DNA of 64,000 bases from an uncultured Bacteroidota bacterium (GCA_902629505.1 CACORF010000001.1:1-64000); one strand, 5' to 3'; shown: positions 35,936 through 43,765, counted from the first letter of the stretch. Program-made: numbers and translations. The notes: a model not told the origin generated them from the sequence alone.

Positions 35936-36716
35936 TTTGAACCTCTTTTATAAAATTATAAGCTGATTTAAATGGATCATCTGTTCTCATGAAGTTTTCA
36001 CCAATTAAAAAACCTTGGTAACCAACCTCTCTTAGTTTTAAAATTGATTCAACTTTACTAATGCCGCTCTCAGATATTTTAACAAAACTCTCAGGAATCA
36101 TACTATATAAATCTATACTATTTTGTATATCAATTTCTAAGGTGTCAAGATTTCTATTATTTACTCCAATAATATCTGTATTATCCCAAGATATTTTCTC
36201 TAACTCTCTTGCATCATGAATCTCAAAAAGTACTTCTAGTCCTATGCTTTTTGCTAATGAACTAAAATTTTTAATTTCCTCTTTTGACAATATTGATGCT
36301 ATTAGTAAAATTGCGTCTGATCCAATTGATTTTGACTCAATTATTTGATATTCACTAATAATAAATTCTTTTCTTAAAATTGGTATACTTGCAATGTCTA
36401 TTATATTAAGAATATCCTTAATATCTCCATCAAAATATTGCTTATTAGTTAATATTGATAATCCAGCTGCTCCAGCTTTTTCATATCCTCTGACCACTTC
36501 TGATATATTAGATTTATAATTAATATTATTATTGGATGGAGATCTTCTTTTAAATTCACATATTATCCCACCAGGACTTTTAAGAATTGAATCTTTTAGA
36601 GAAATACATTTTCTAGAAAATAAACTTTTGCTCTCTAATTTTTTTAAAGAACTCATCGAGGATAGTTTTGCCACCTCCAATCTCTTATCTTCTACAATCT
36701 TATCAAGAATCTTCAT
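35925..36716 (-). CDS. trpC: Indole-3-glycerol phosphate synthase
   Basis: TIM barrel of 263 residues. Visible are ICEFKRRSPSNNNIN (catalytic Lys and Glu segment), LSILTNKQYFDGDIKDI, PILRKEFIISEYQIIES, IIGVNNRNLDTLEID and SESGISKVESI, all hallmarks of TrpC. It converts carboxyphenylamino-deoxyribulose phosphate to indole-glycerol phosphate. It overlaps trpD by 4 nt. Confidence 0.96.
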   Translation of the reverse strand: MKILDKIVEDKRLEVAKLSSMSSLKKLESKSLFSRKCISLKDSILKSPGGIICEFKRRSPSNNNINYKSNISEVVRGYEKAGAAGLSILTNKQYFDGDIKDILNIIDIASIPILRKEFIISEYQIIESKSIGSDAILLIASILSKEEIKNFSSLAKSIGLEVLFEIHDARELEKISWDNTDIIGVNNRNLDTLEIDIQNSIDLYSMIPESFVKISESGISKVESILKLREVGYQGFLIGENFMRTDDPFKSAYNFIKEVQNEI

Positions 36717-37720
36717 TTCATAATATTTATCAGATCATTAAAACATTTAAGGGCTTTTCCACTTTTGATAGATTCTTTTGCTTCTTCAAAAGCCTCTAAG
36801 ATTGATATTTTCTTTGATATTGCGATTGCTAAAGAAGCATTTGCACAGACTACATCCTGTTGATCATTTGATCCATTTCCACTTAAAACATTCATAAAGA
36901 TTTTTGATGATGACTTTATATCTATTCCACCTTTTATACTATCAGATTTAATATTTTTTAAATTAAAATCCTTGGATCCCAAAATAAACTCACTTTCTCT
37001 TGAATATACCTTTGTATCTCCAGTTAAAGATATTTCATCATAACCGTCCAATGAGTGTATTACATTATAACTAATATCAGTTTGCTGATATAAATAATTA
37101 TAAATCCTGGCCAATTCTAAATTATACACTCCTACTATCTGTTTTTTTGGCATAGTTGGATTTACCATTGGTCCTAACATATTAAAAAAAGTTTTTAGTC
37201 CAAGTTCTTTTCTTACCGGAGCAACATTCTTCATTGCAGGATGAAAAAGAGGTGCATGTAAGAAGCATATATTAGCTTTATCTACAGCCTCTTTGATTTT
37301 GTTTGAGTTATTATTAAAATTTAAACCTAAGCTTTCCAGAACATTACTAGATCCACAGCTTGAAGAAACTCCATAGTTTCCATGTTTTGCAACTTTAACT
37401 CCCGAACCAGCAGTTACAAAAGAGGCTAATGTTGATATATTAAAAGTATCCTTCTCATCCCCACCTGTTCCGCACAAATCAATTAAATCATATTCATCAA
37501 GATTTATTTTTAGAGATAATTCTATTAAAGCTTTTCTAAAACCATTTAGCTCTTCAATAGTTATATTTCTAATCATAAAGATTGTCAAAAATGATGCTAT
37601 TTCACTAGTGTTAAGCTTACCTTCAGAAATTTCAATTATAATATTTCTAGACTCATCTTCTGATAATGTCTCATATTGAGTAAGTCTGTTTAGAACTTTT
37701 TTCATAGGCTGTTTATCCAA
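36713..37720 (-). CDS. trpD: Anthranilate phosphoribosyltransferase
   Basis: Protein of 335 residues. The PRPP loop is DLCGTGGDEKDTFNISTLASFVTAGSG, then VAKHGNYGVSSSCGSSNVLESLG, FLHAPLFHPAMKNVAPVRKELG and the metal site SLDGYDEISLTG. It lacks a fused glutamine amidotransferase domain; that function is the separate trpG. It overlaps trpG by 19 nt. Confidence 0.97.
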   Translation of the reverse strand: MDKQPMKKVLNRLTQYETLSEDESRNIIIEISEGKLNTSEIASFLTIFMIRNITIEELNGFRKALIELSLKINLDEYDLIDLCGTGGDEKDTFNISTLASFVTAGSGVKVAKHGNYGVSSSCGSSNVLESLGLNFNNNSNKIKEAVDKANICFLHAPLFHPAMKNVAPVRKELGLKTFFNMLGPMVNPTMPKKQIVGVYNLELARIYNYLYQQTDISYNVIHSLDGYDEISLTGDTKVYSRESEFILGSKDFNLKNIKSDSIKGGIDIKSSSKIFMNVLSGNGSNDQQDVVCANASLAIAISKKISILEAFEEAKESIKSGKALKCFNDLINIMK

Positions 37721-38268
37721 TTTTTTAGTATTTTTTTTCCTTTTGGTGTTAAGACAGATTCAGGATGAAACTGGACTCCTCTAACATCATAATCTTTATG
37801 TTTAATTGACATAATCTCTCCATTTTCGTCAACTGAAGTTACTTTAAATTCTTTGGGAACAGGTTTATCAACAATCCATGAATGATATCTGCCAACCTCT
37901 AATTCAGATTCAATATTATTAAAAATTAAATCTGAATCAGTTACTGTTATTCTTGAGGAAACACCATGGTATACATTTTCCAGATTCCTCAATGTTCCTC
38001 CAAATGCTTCAGCTATAGCTTGTTGTCCCAAGCAAACGCCAAAAATATTTTTTGAATCGTAATACATCTTTATCACATCTAATATTTTTCCTGCTTCTGA
38101 TGGTATTCCTGGTCCTGGTGAAATAAGAATTGCATCAAAATGTTTTATTTCATCAAGCTCAAACTTATCATTTCTTTTAACTGTTATTTCACACCCAAGT
38201 TCCTCTACATAATACAAAAGATTATATGTAAAGGAATCGTAATTATCTATAAGGAAAATCTTCTTCAT
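37702..38268 (-). CDS. trpG: Anthranilate synthase component II (glutamine amidotransferase)
   Basis: Class I amidotransferase of 188 residues. The nucleophile Cys is in FGVCLGQQAIAEAFGG, and His-Glu in VQFHPESVLTPKG. LIDNYDSFTYNL at the start is typical of TrpG/PabA. It supplies ammonia to TrpE; position directly after trpE (4-nt overlap) favours TrpG over PabA. Confidence 0.96.
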   Translation of the reverse strand: MKKIFLIDNYDSFTYNLLYYVEELGCEITVKRNDKFELDEIKHFDAILISPGPGIPSEAGKILDVIKMYYDSKNIFGVCLGQQAIAEAFGGTLRNLENVYHGVSSRITVTDSDLIFNNIESELEVGRYHSWIVDKPVPKEFKVTSVDENGEIMSIKHKDYDVRGVQFHPESVLTPKGKKILKNWINSL

Positions 38269-39665
38269 TTTATCTTTTCAGCTTCATCTAAAGCCTTATC
38301 TAGTGCACCTAATTTATTTTTTACTTCCTCTAATTCTTTCTCAGGGACAGAGTCAATAACAATACCTGCTCCTGCTTGATAATTCAAAATATTATTTTTA
38401 CTAAAAAATGATCTTATAATAATTGCATGATTAAAGTTCCCATCAAAATCTATATATCCAATAGCTCCACCATAAAAATTCCTATTTACTTTTTCATACT
38501 TTTCAATTAATTCAAGAGCCTTATGTTTTGGTGCTCCTGATAATGTTCCTGCAGGAAATGTATCCTCAACAACTTGAAACGACTTTACACCCTCTTTTAA
38601 TATTGAAGTGACTTTAGATACAAGATGTATTACATGAGAATAAAATTGAACTTCTCTATTTTTTTCAATTTTAACATTGTTTCCGCTCCTACTTAAATCA
38701 TTTCTAGCTAAATCAACCAACATTATATGTTCAGAGTTTTCTTTTGGGTCTTCAGCTAACTCTTTAGCTCTTTTTTGATCTTCTTCATCGTTACCTGTTC
38801 TTTTGAATGTACCGGCAATGGGATGAATTTCAGACTTCCCATCTTTAATGATAATTTGAGCTTCTGGTGAGCTTCCAAAGATTTTAAAATCACCATAATC
38901 AAAGAAGAATAGATATGGTGAAGGATTTATTGATCTAAGGGCTCTGTATACGTTGAATTCATCACCACTAAATTTTTGTTTGAATCTTCTTGATAAAACT
39001 AACTGAAAAACATCACCTCTCTTACAATGTTCTTTTGCTTTTTTGACGTATTCAATATATTCATTATCTGTTATAGGTGATTCGGATATACCAGATTTTC
39101 TGAAGTTAAATACTGAGTAGCTCTTGTTATTTAGTATTGACTCCACATAATCAATATTATGGGATTCTTCAATAGAATTACAGAAAATGTGAGCCTCGTG
39201 ATTATACTGACTAATTGCAATTACATTTTTGTAAAGACCATAATATATATCTGGAATGTCAAAATCATCTTTATTTTTAATCTCAACTGAGTCATAATAT
39301 TTCACTGATTCATGACTCATGAATCCAAAAATTCCATTATTTAAAAATTTGAAATCAGATTTTGTAGTCTCGAACTTTTCTAAATAGTTGTGAATTACAC
39401 TTGAAATTTTTTCATCCTTACCTAACACTCTAGATTCATCCTCACCACTAGGATAAGAACAATGAACTTCACTGTTTTTAATTTTAATGTATCCTATTTG
39501 ATTGAAACATATAAATGAGTAGTTGTTATTAGCTAGCATGTAATCACTATTTTCTAATAAAAGACTATTAGGAAATATGTCTCTAATCTTTAAATAGACT
39601 TCAACAGGAGTAATAGTATCTGCAAAGATTTTTTTATGATAATTATTTAATTTTATTTTTTTCAT
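38265..39665 (-). CDS. trpE: Anthranilate synthase component I
   Basis: Chorismate-using enzyme of 466 residues. The N-terminal feedback site reads LLEN at 36-39 (LLES in E. coli), suggesting retained tryptophan inhibition. The catalytic domain shows HPIAGTFKRTG, DLARNDLSR, VSKVTSILKEG and FPAGTLSGAPKHKALELI. It is the first structural gene of the operon. The attenuator terminator ends only 3 nt before its ATG, so readthrough is the only route to expression from the upstream promoter. No Shine-Dalgarno site is present. Confidence 0.97.
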   Translation of the reverse strand: MKKIKLNNYHKKIFADTITPVEVYLKIRDIFPNSLLLENSDYMLANNNYSFICFNQIGYIKIKNSEVHCSYPSGEDESRVLGKDEKISSVIHNYLEKFETTKSDFKFLNNGIFGFMSHESVKYYDSVEIKNKDDFDIPDIYYGLYKNVIAISQYNHEAHIFCNSIEESHNIDYVESILNNKSYSVFNFRKSGISESPITDNEYIEYVKKAKEHCKRGDVFQLVLSRRFKQKFSGDEFNVYRALRSINPSPYLFFFDYGDFKIFGSSPEAQIIIKDGKSEIHPIAGTFKRTGNDEEDQKRAKELAEDPKENSEHIMLVDLARNDLSRSGNNVKIEKNREVQFYSHVIHLVSKVTSILKEGVKSFQVVEDTFPAGTLSGAPKHKALELIEKYEKVNRNFYGGAIGYIDFDGNFNHAIIIRSFFSKNNILNYQAGAGIVIDSVPEKELEEVKNKLGALDKALDEAEKIK

Positions 39666-39668
39666 AGC

Positions 39669-39696
39669 AAAAAAAAAGCCTGTCGTGAGACAAGCT
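39669..39696 (-). terminator. trp operon attenuator (intrinsic terminator)
   Basis: On the minus strand, AGCTTGTC (39696-39689), a TCAC loop and GACAGGCT (39684-39677) form an 8-bp stem with one G-U pair, followed by nine T residues (39677-39669 including the last stem base). The run of T ends 3 nt before the trpE ATG. Its position between the Trp-rich leader and trpE marks it as a regulated terminator. Confidence 0.88.
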
Positions 39697-39737
39697 ATAT
39701 TATAACAGTTTTATTCACGATCAATTAGATTTCGTAA
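39683..39737 (-). promoter_or_regulatory. Competing RNA pairings of the trp attenuator
   Basis: On the transcript, segment 1 (TTACGA, 39737-39732) can pair with segment 2 (TCGTGA, 39720-39715) with one G-U. Segment 2 can instead pair perfectly with segment 3 (TCACGA, 39688-39683), which covers the terminator loop and the first two bases of its 3' arm. Segment 1 starts 2 nt after the last Trp codon, so a ribosome stalled there would mask it and favour 2:3, blocking the terminator. The pairings are read directly; the switching is inferred. Confidence 0.72.
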
Positions 39738-39769
39738 TTCCACCACCAGTATGTATTGATTAATTTCAT
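39725..39769 (-). CDS. trpL: trp operon leader peptide (14 residues, three tandem Trp)
   Basis: The frame reads MKLINTYWWWNYEI and stops with TAA. Three consecutive TGG codons (39748-39740) flanked by Tyr are far beyond chance in this genome and are the hallmark of a ribosome-mediated tryptophan sensor. The ATG overlaps the TGA of the upstream 75-codon gene as TGATG. A TATATTTG box ends 4 nt before the ATG, so the transcript may be leaderless. Terminator and alternative pairings follow before trpE. Confidence 0.9.
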   Translation of the reverse strand: MKLINTYWWWNYEI

Positions 39770-39996
39770 CACGCAAATATAAAATAAAAACAAAATAAAC
39801 CAACAGAAACAAAACCTATAATTATAAAAATTGCTGTTGATATGAGTTTTAGATGTTTTTTTGTTCCTTCTGCCATATCCATTGTCTCAAGTTGAGGCTC
39901 ATTAACATCTTTAAGTTCATTTATAGATAGGAAAGTAGCTGCAACAACTGCACCAGTACAAACTAAACCCATTATAAATATAAAAGTATCACCCAT
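39769..39996 (-). CDS. Small two-helix membrane protein, function unknown
   Basis: Protein of 75 residues: a first membrane helix (about 4-24), a charged middle (INELKDVNEPQLETMDMAEGTKKHLK) and a second helix (51-74) ending at the stop. I do not recognise the family. Its TGA overlaps the ATG of the trp leader peptide, and its last codons contain the likely trp promoter. One base separates it from an even smaller membrane protein gene upstream. The two may be the true start of a longer transcript. Confidence 0.6.
   Translation of the reverse strand: MGDTFIFIMGLVCTGAVVAATFLSINELKDVNEPQLETMDMAEGTKKHLKLISTAIFIIIGFVSVGLFCFYFIFA
39774..39803 (-). promoter_or_regulatory. Putative trp operon promoter
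   Basis: On the minus strand TTG (39803-39801), exactly 19 bp, then TATATTTG (39781-39774): a full match to the Bacteroidota TTG-N19-TAnnTTTG promoter, the only place in the window where I found both elements perfect. It lies wholly inside the last codons of the 75-residue membrane protein gene. Initiation would fall within a few bases of the leader ATG at 39769. A caution: the coding stretch is Phe-rich and T-rich, which makes such matches easier. Confidence 0.6.
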
Positions 39997-39997
39997 T

Positions 39998-40171
39998 TTA
40001 TTTGTTTAGCATCTGTTTAAAATAACAACCAAAAGAAAGTATTGAAGGAACCCATAATCCAACAAATAGTCCTTCATCTTTATAACCATAGAACCATAAA
40101 GAAACTGAAAGTACAAAAGAGATAAACGCAGCTCCAATTAGAAAAATATCAGATTTTTGAAAATATTTCAT
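39998..40171 (-). CDS. Small membrane protein of 57 residues, function unknown
   Basis: The frame starts MKYFQKSDIFLIGAAFISFV and ends FKQMLNK, with two hydrophobic stretches (about 8-27 and 35-50). The stop lies one base before the ATG of the next membrane protein gene, typical operon spacing, which supports it as a real gene. Codon usage is like that of its neighbours. The family is not recognised. Confidence 0.6.
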   Translation of the reverse strand: MKYFQKSDIFLIGAAFISFVLSVSLWFYGYKDEGLFVGLWVPSILSFGCYFKQMLNK

Positions 40172-40281
40172 AGTTAAATATATTTATGCCAAAATACATA
40201 ATTAGAATTAAACTAAAAAAAGTATAACTCAAGTTTTTTTTAAATTACTATATGATTTTCTTATTTTAGAAATAAAAAAAT

Positions 40282-40590
40282 ATGATCAATCTAACTTCGG
40301 ATGAGCTAATTGAAAAGCTAAAAAAAGATAAAAATTCATATCTATTAGATGTTAGAACGGATGAAGAATTTGAAGATTCACATATTCCTAATTCTAAACT
40401 CCTAAATATCAGAGATCCTCAATTATTCATGGATGGTATCCAAGATTTAGATAAGACTAAGAACTATTATGTTTATTGTCATTCTGGTGTAAGAAGTGTA
40501 CAAGCATGTCAAATTATGAAGTCTTTTGGATTTGAAAACTTGTATAATTTATTAGGTGGAATTTCCGAATGGACCGGTCAAAAACAATAA
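40282..40590 (+). CDS. Rhodanese-like domain protein
   Basis: Single rhodanese domain of 102 residues: SYLLDVRTDEEFEDSHIPNS, then the active-site loop YCHSGVRSVQA with the catalytic Cys near residue 75, and LLGGISEWTG at the end. Single-domain rhodaneses carry sulfur as a persulfide. It diverges from the small membrane protein pair with a 110-bp gap. No adjacent sulfur-transfer partner is seen. Confidence 0.92.
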   Translation: MINLTSDELIEKLKKDKNSYLLDVRTDEEFEDSHIPNSKLLNIRDPQLFMDGIQDLDKTKNYYVYCHSGVRSVQACQIMKSFGFENLYNLLGGISEWTGQKQ

Positions 40591-40670
40591 ATGTTGTAAT
40601 CTTTATAAAAAATATGAGTTTGGATTTATTTTTTATTAAGCAATTTTTATTCTTCTCCTAGGATTTATTT

Positions 40671-40678
40671 TATATTTG
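40671..40678 (+). promoter_or_regulatory. Putative -7 box upstream of the alanine symporter gene
   Basis: TATATTTG matches TAnnTTTG exactly, 67 bp before the start of the symporter gene. No -33 match at 19 bp. The resulting leader of about 60 nt shows no strong hairpin by eye. Confidence 0.35.
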
Positions 40679-40745
40679 ACATTCGCCTTAATAATTAGGG
40701 CATAAAATTTAATTATTCATAACAACAGCTTTTGATTTATAACTT

Positions 40746-42242
40746 ATGACTACACAGGAAAAATTAGGGATAGATGAAAGAATTAATGAGGCTTTTCAAC
40801 CCATATCCAATTTTTGGGAAGGATTAATTCTTCATGAGTTTTTTGGGACAGGGATACCAACAATAATATTTTTATTAGTTGGAGGAGCTGCTTTCTTTAC
40901 TCTTTACTTTGGATTTATAAATATTCGTGGATTTGGACTTTCATTGAGAACAGTGATGGGGAGATACGATGGACTTGATGAAAAAAGAAAAGAAAGTGGA
41001 GAAGTTAGTCATTTTCAGGCTTTAGCGACAGCAGTCTCTGGAACAGTAGGTAATGGTAACATTGCAGGTGTTGCGATGGCAATTGCTATTGGTGGTCCAG
41101 GTGCTACCTTTTGGATGATTTTGTGTGGGCTACTAGGTATGTCTTCAAAATTTGTTGAATGTACACTAGGTGTTAAATACAGAGATGTTGGTTCAGATGG
41201 AACAGTATATGGTGGACCCATGTACTATCTTTCAAAGGGTCTAAAAGAAAGAGGTTTTGAAAAATTTGGGAAAGTACTAGCAGTAATTTTTGCAATTTTA
41301 TGTATTGGTGCTTCATTTGGAGGAGGAAATGCTGCACAGTCTAATCAAGCTGCACTCCAGATGGTCGACTTATTTGGATTAACTGGTGGTTCAGCAAGAA
41401 CAATTGTTGGAATTATAATGATGATTGTTGTTGGAATTATAATAATTGGTGGTATTAAAAGAATTGCATCAGTAACTGAAAAAATAGTTCCTTTCATGGC
41501 AGGAATGTATGTTTTAGCTTGTCTTTATATTATATTTTCAAATTTATCTTTTGTAGATGATGCATTCGCAATGATAATAAATGGTGCGTTTGCACCCACT
41601 GCAGCAGTTGGAGGGTTTATTGGAGTTTTAATCCAAGGGTTTAGAAGAGGTGCCTTTTCAAATGAGGCAGGTGCAGGTTCAGCATCAATTGCTCACTCGG
41701 CAGTTATCACAAGTTACCCAGCCTCTGAAGGGTTAGTTGCTCTTTTAGAGCCATTTATTGATACTGTTGTAATATGTACAATGACAGCACTTGTCATAAT
41801 AATTTTTAACGGAGACAATACCTTATTTACATATGGTAATTTAGTTGAGGGATCTTCTGCTGTAATGGTTAATGGTCAACAACTTGAAGGAGCGGGTTTA
41901 ACATCTGCAGCATTTGCTGAGTATATTACTTTTTCAGGGCCTTTTCTAGCAATTGCAGTTGTGCTATTTGCTTTGTCAACAATGATATCATGGTCTTATT
42001 ATGGTCTTCAATCATGGATGTATGTTTTTGGAAAGGGTAAAATATCGGATCTTACTTATAAGTTACTCTTTTTGGTATTTATAGTCATTGGTGCTGCAGG
42101 TGATATGTCGTCAGTGTGGGCATTTTCAGATGCTATGATTTTAGCTCTAGTTTTCCCTAATATGATTGGTCTATTTATTTTATTCCCAAAAGTTAAAGAG
42201 GAATTAGCTAAATATGTTGAAGTAATTAATAGCAGAAAATAA
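40746..42242 (+). CDS. Alanine/glycine:sodium symporter (AGCS family)
   Basis: Integral membrane protein of 498 residues with about ten or eleven helices. The AGCS signature region is visible in ALATAVSGTVGNGNIAGVAMAIAIGGPGATFWM and later FRRGAFSNEAGAGSASIAHSA. An N-terminal helix faces the membrane after a polar start. It couples uptake of alanine or glycine to sodium, which fits a marine organism. It is a single gene with its own promoter-like box upstream. Confidence 0.93.
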   Translation: MTTQEKLGIDERINEAFQPISNFWEGLILHEFFGTGIPTIIFLLVGGAAFFTLYFGFINIRGFGLSLRTVMGRYDGLDEKRKESGEVSHFQALATAVSGTVGNGNIAGVAMAIAIGGPGATFWMILCGLLGMSSKFVECTLGVKYRDVGSDGTVYGGPMYYLSKGLKERGFEKFGKVLAVIFAILCIGASFGGGNAAQSNQAALQMVDLFGLTGGSARTIVGIIMMIVVGIIIIGGIKRIASVTEKIVPFMAGMYVLACLYIIFSNLSFVDDAFAMIINGAFAPTAAVGGFIGVLIQGFRRGAFSNEAGAGSASIAHSAVITSYPASEGLVALLEPFIDTVVICTMTALVIIIFNGDNTLFTYGNLVEGSSAVMVNGQQLEGAGLTSAAFAEYITFSGPFLAIAVVLFALSTMISWSYYGLQSWMYVFGKGKISDLTYKLLFLVFIVIGAAGDMSSVWAFSDAMILALVFPNMIGLFILFPKVKEELAKYVEVINSRK

Positions 42243-42265
42243 TAAGTATATTAAATACAATTATT

Positions 42266-42273
42266 TATATTTG
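42266..42273 (+). promoter_or_regulatory. Putative -7 box of the rpsU promoter
   Basis: TATATTTG (TAnnTTTG exact) 21 bp before the rpsU ATG, giving a 5' untranslated region of roughly 15 nt. No matching -33 element at 19 bp. Confidence 0.45.
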
Positions 42274-42294
42274 CGTTCGAAAATAAATTTATAG

Positions 42295-42489
42295 ATGTTA
42301 ATTATACCAATTAAAGACGGTGAAAATATTGACAAAGCTCTAAAGAGGTTTAAGCGTAAGTTTGATAAAACTGGAGTCATGAGATCTCTTAGAGATAGAA
42401 AACAGTTTGTTAAACCATCAGTAGTTCACAGGACTAAGATCAAAAAAGCTCAATACATACAAAGGCTTAAAGATCAAGAAAATCTATAA
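42295..42489 (+). CDS. rpsU: 30S ribosomal protein S21
   Basis: Protein of 64 residues, basic, with the S21 pattern LIIPIKDGENIDKALKRFKRKFDKTG and the RSLRDRKQFVKPSVVHR middle. S21 sits near the anti-Shine-Dalgarno end of 16S rRNA; Bacteroidota form an altered S21 neighbourhood linked to their SD-independent initiation. It precedes the xer recombinase gene by 40 nt, a conserved order in Flavobacteriia. Confidence 0.95.
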   Translation: MLIIPIKDGENIDKALKRFKRKFDKTGVMRSLRDRKQFVKPSVVHRTKIKKAQYIQRLKDQENL

Positions 42490-42529
42490 TATCTCCCTAT
42501 TTATTCTTTAACGTTGTAACTTAGTTATA

Positions 42530-43417
42530 ATGTTAATTGAAAAGTTTATTGAATATCTAAAAATAGAGAGGAACTATTCGGTAAATACTTTATCTGCCTA
42601 CAAGAAAGATTTAATGGAATTTCAAGTATTTATCAATGAAAATTATGATAAATGTGTAATTGAAAATGTTGATTATAAGATTATAAGATCATGGATAGTC
42701 CTCCTTGTAAATAAAAACTTATCGAACAGATCAATTAATCGAAAAGTTTCAAGCTTAAAATCGTTTTATAAGTTTTTAGTAAAAACAGATACCATTAATT
42801 CCTCGCCTTTAATAGCTCATAGTCCATTAAAACAATCTAAAAAGATTCAAGTTCCATTTTCAAAGGATGAGATAGGTGCTTTATTAGATAGTGATTTTTT
42901 CAAAAGTGATTACAAAGGAGTCTTACAAAAAACAATTATTTCATTTTTTTATTTTACTGGTGTCAGAAGAATTGAGTTAATAAATCTTAAAACGTCGGAT
43001 ATAAACATGGATTCATATACAATAAGAATAATGGGAAAAAGAAATAAGGAAAGAATTATCCCAATGTTACCAAAATTAAAAGAATCAATTAACGAATATC
43101 TTAAAATAAAATCACAAGAATTCAATAATGAGATATCTGATTATTTATTTATTTCTAAATCTGGTATCCAGCTTTCAGAAAAATATGTCTATAGAACGGT
43201 AAACGAATATTTTAAGCTTGTTTCTCCAAAAGTTAAAAAAGCTCCTCATGTTTTAAGACATAGTTTTGCCACTCATTTAATTAATGAAGGAGCTGATATA
43301 AATTCAGTAAAAGAATTGTTAGGTCATTCAAGTCTTTCAGCTACTCAAGTGTACAGTCACACTAGCATGGAGAGAATAAAGGAGGTCTTTAAAAGCTCAC
43401 ATCCAAGAGCAAAATAA
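42530..43417 (+). CDS. Tyrosine recombinase (XerC/XerD type)
   Basis: Protein of 295 residues with an N-terminal SAM-like DNA-binding domain (KFIEYLKIERNYSVNTLSAYKKDL) and a catalytic domain holding the full set: Arg146 (TGVRRIEL), Lys170, His240 and Arg243 (HVLRHSFATHL), His266 (LGHSSLS) and Tyr275 (QVYSHTS). Length and position after rpsU point to the chromosome-dimer-resolving Xer enzyme rather than a phage integrase. The raiA/hpf gene often found next in Flavobacteriia is absent. Confidence 0.92.
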   Translation: MLIEKFIEYLKIERNYSVNTLSAYKKDLMEFQVFINENYDKCVIENVDYKIIRSWIVLLVNKNLSNRSINRKVSSLKSFYKFLVKTDTINSSPLIAHSPLKQSKKIQVPFSKDEIGALLDSDFFKSDYKGVLQKTIISFFYFTGVRRIELINLKTSDINMDSYTIRIMGKRNKERIIPMLPKLKESINEYLKIKSQEFNNEISDYLFISKSGIQLSEKYVYRTVNEYFKLVSPKVKKAPHVLRHSFATHLINEGADINSVKELLGHSSLSATQVYSHTSMERIKEVFKSSHPRAK

Positions 43418-43493
43418 TATTTTAAAATTTATAACTTTTTACTTTGTTTGAGCAGAAAAAAGCTTTTATTTTGCATTCAGTTTTTTATAATAA

Positions 43494-43567
43494 GCCGATG
43501 TAGCTCAGCTGGCTAGAGCAGCTGATTTGTAATCAGCAGGTCGTGGGTTCGAGTCCCTCCATCGGCT
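43494..43567 (+). tRNA. tRNA-Thr (anticodon TGT)
   Basis: A 74-nt cloverleaf. Acceptor GCCGATG pairs with CATCGGC, the anticodon arm is GCTGA-TTTGTAA-TCAGC with TGT at 43528-43530, and the T arm contains GGTTCGAGTCC. The CCA end is not encoded. It is the first of a Thr-Tyr-Gly set. Confidence 0.96.
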
Positions 43568-43585
43568 CTTTGAAATATTGAATTT

Positions 43586-43667
43586 GGGGAGATACTCAAG
43601 CGGTCAACGAGAGCAGTCTGTAAAACTGTTGGCTACGCCTTCGTAGGTTCGAATCCTGCTCTCCCCA
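43586..43667 (+). tRNA. tRNA-Tyr (anticodon GTA)
   Basis: An 82-nt class II tRNA with a long variable arm (GGCTACGCCTTCGTA region). Acceptor GGGGAGA pairs with TCTCCCC, and the anticodon GTA is at 43620-43622. 18 nt separate it from tRNA-Thr. Confidence 0.95.
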
Positions 43668-43676
43668 CAAAATAAC

Positions 43677-43749
43677 GCGGGAGTAGCTCAGTTGGTAGAG
43701 CGTCAGCCTTCCAAGCTGAATGTCGCGAGTTCGACCCTCGTCTCCCGCT
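43677..43749 (+). tRNA. tRNA-Gly (anticodon TCC)
   Basis: A 73-nt cloverleaf. Acceptor GCGGGAG pairs with CTCCCGC, the anticodon arm is TCAGC-CTTCCAA-GCTGA with TCC at 43710-43712, and the T arm has GAGTTCGACCCTC. It ends 16 nt before a hydrolase gene. Confidence 0.96.
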
Positions 43750-43765
43750 CAAAAACCTTCTATAT

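Noticed and set aside
42530-43417. Tyrosine recombinase as the integrase of a mobile island at the tRNA cluster
   Set aside because: Its length, full Xer motif set and conserved place after rpsU fit the housekeeping Xer enzyme; no att-like duplication of tRNA ends was found.
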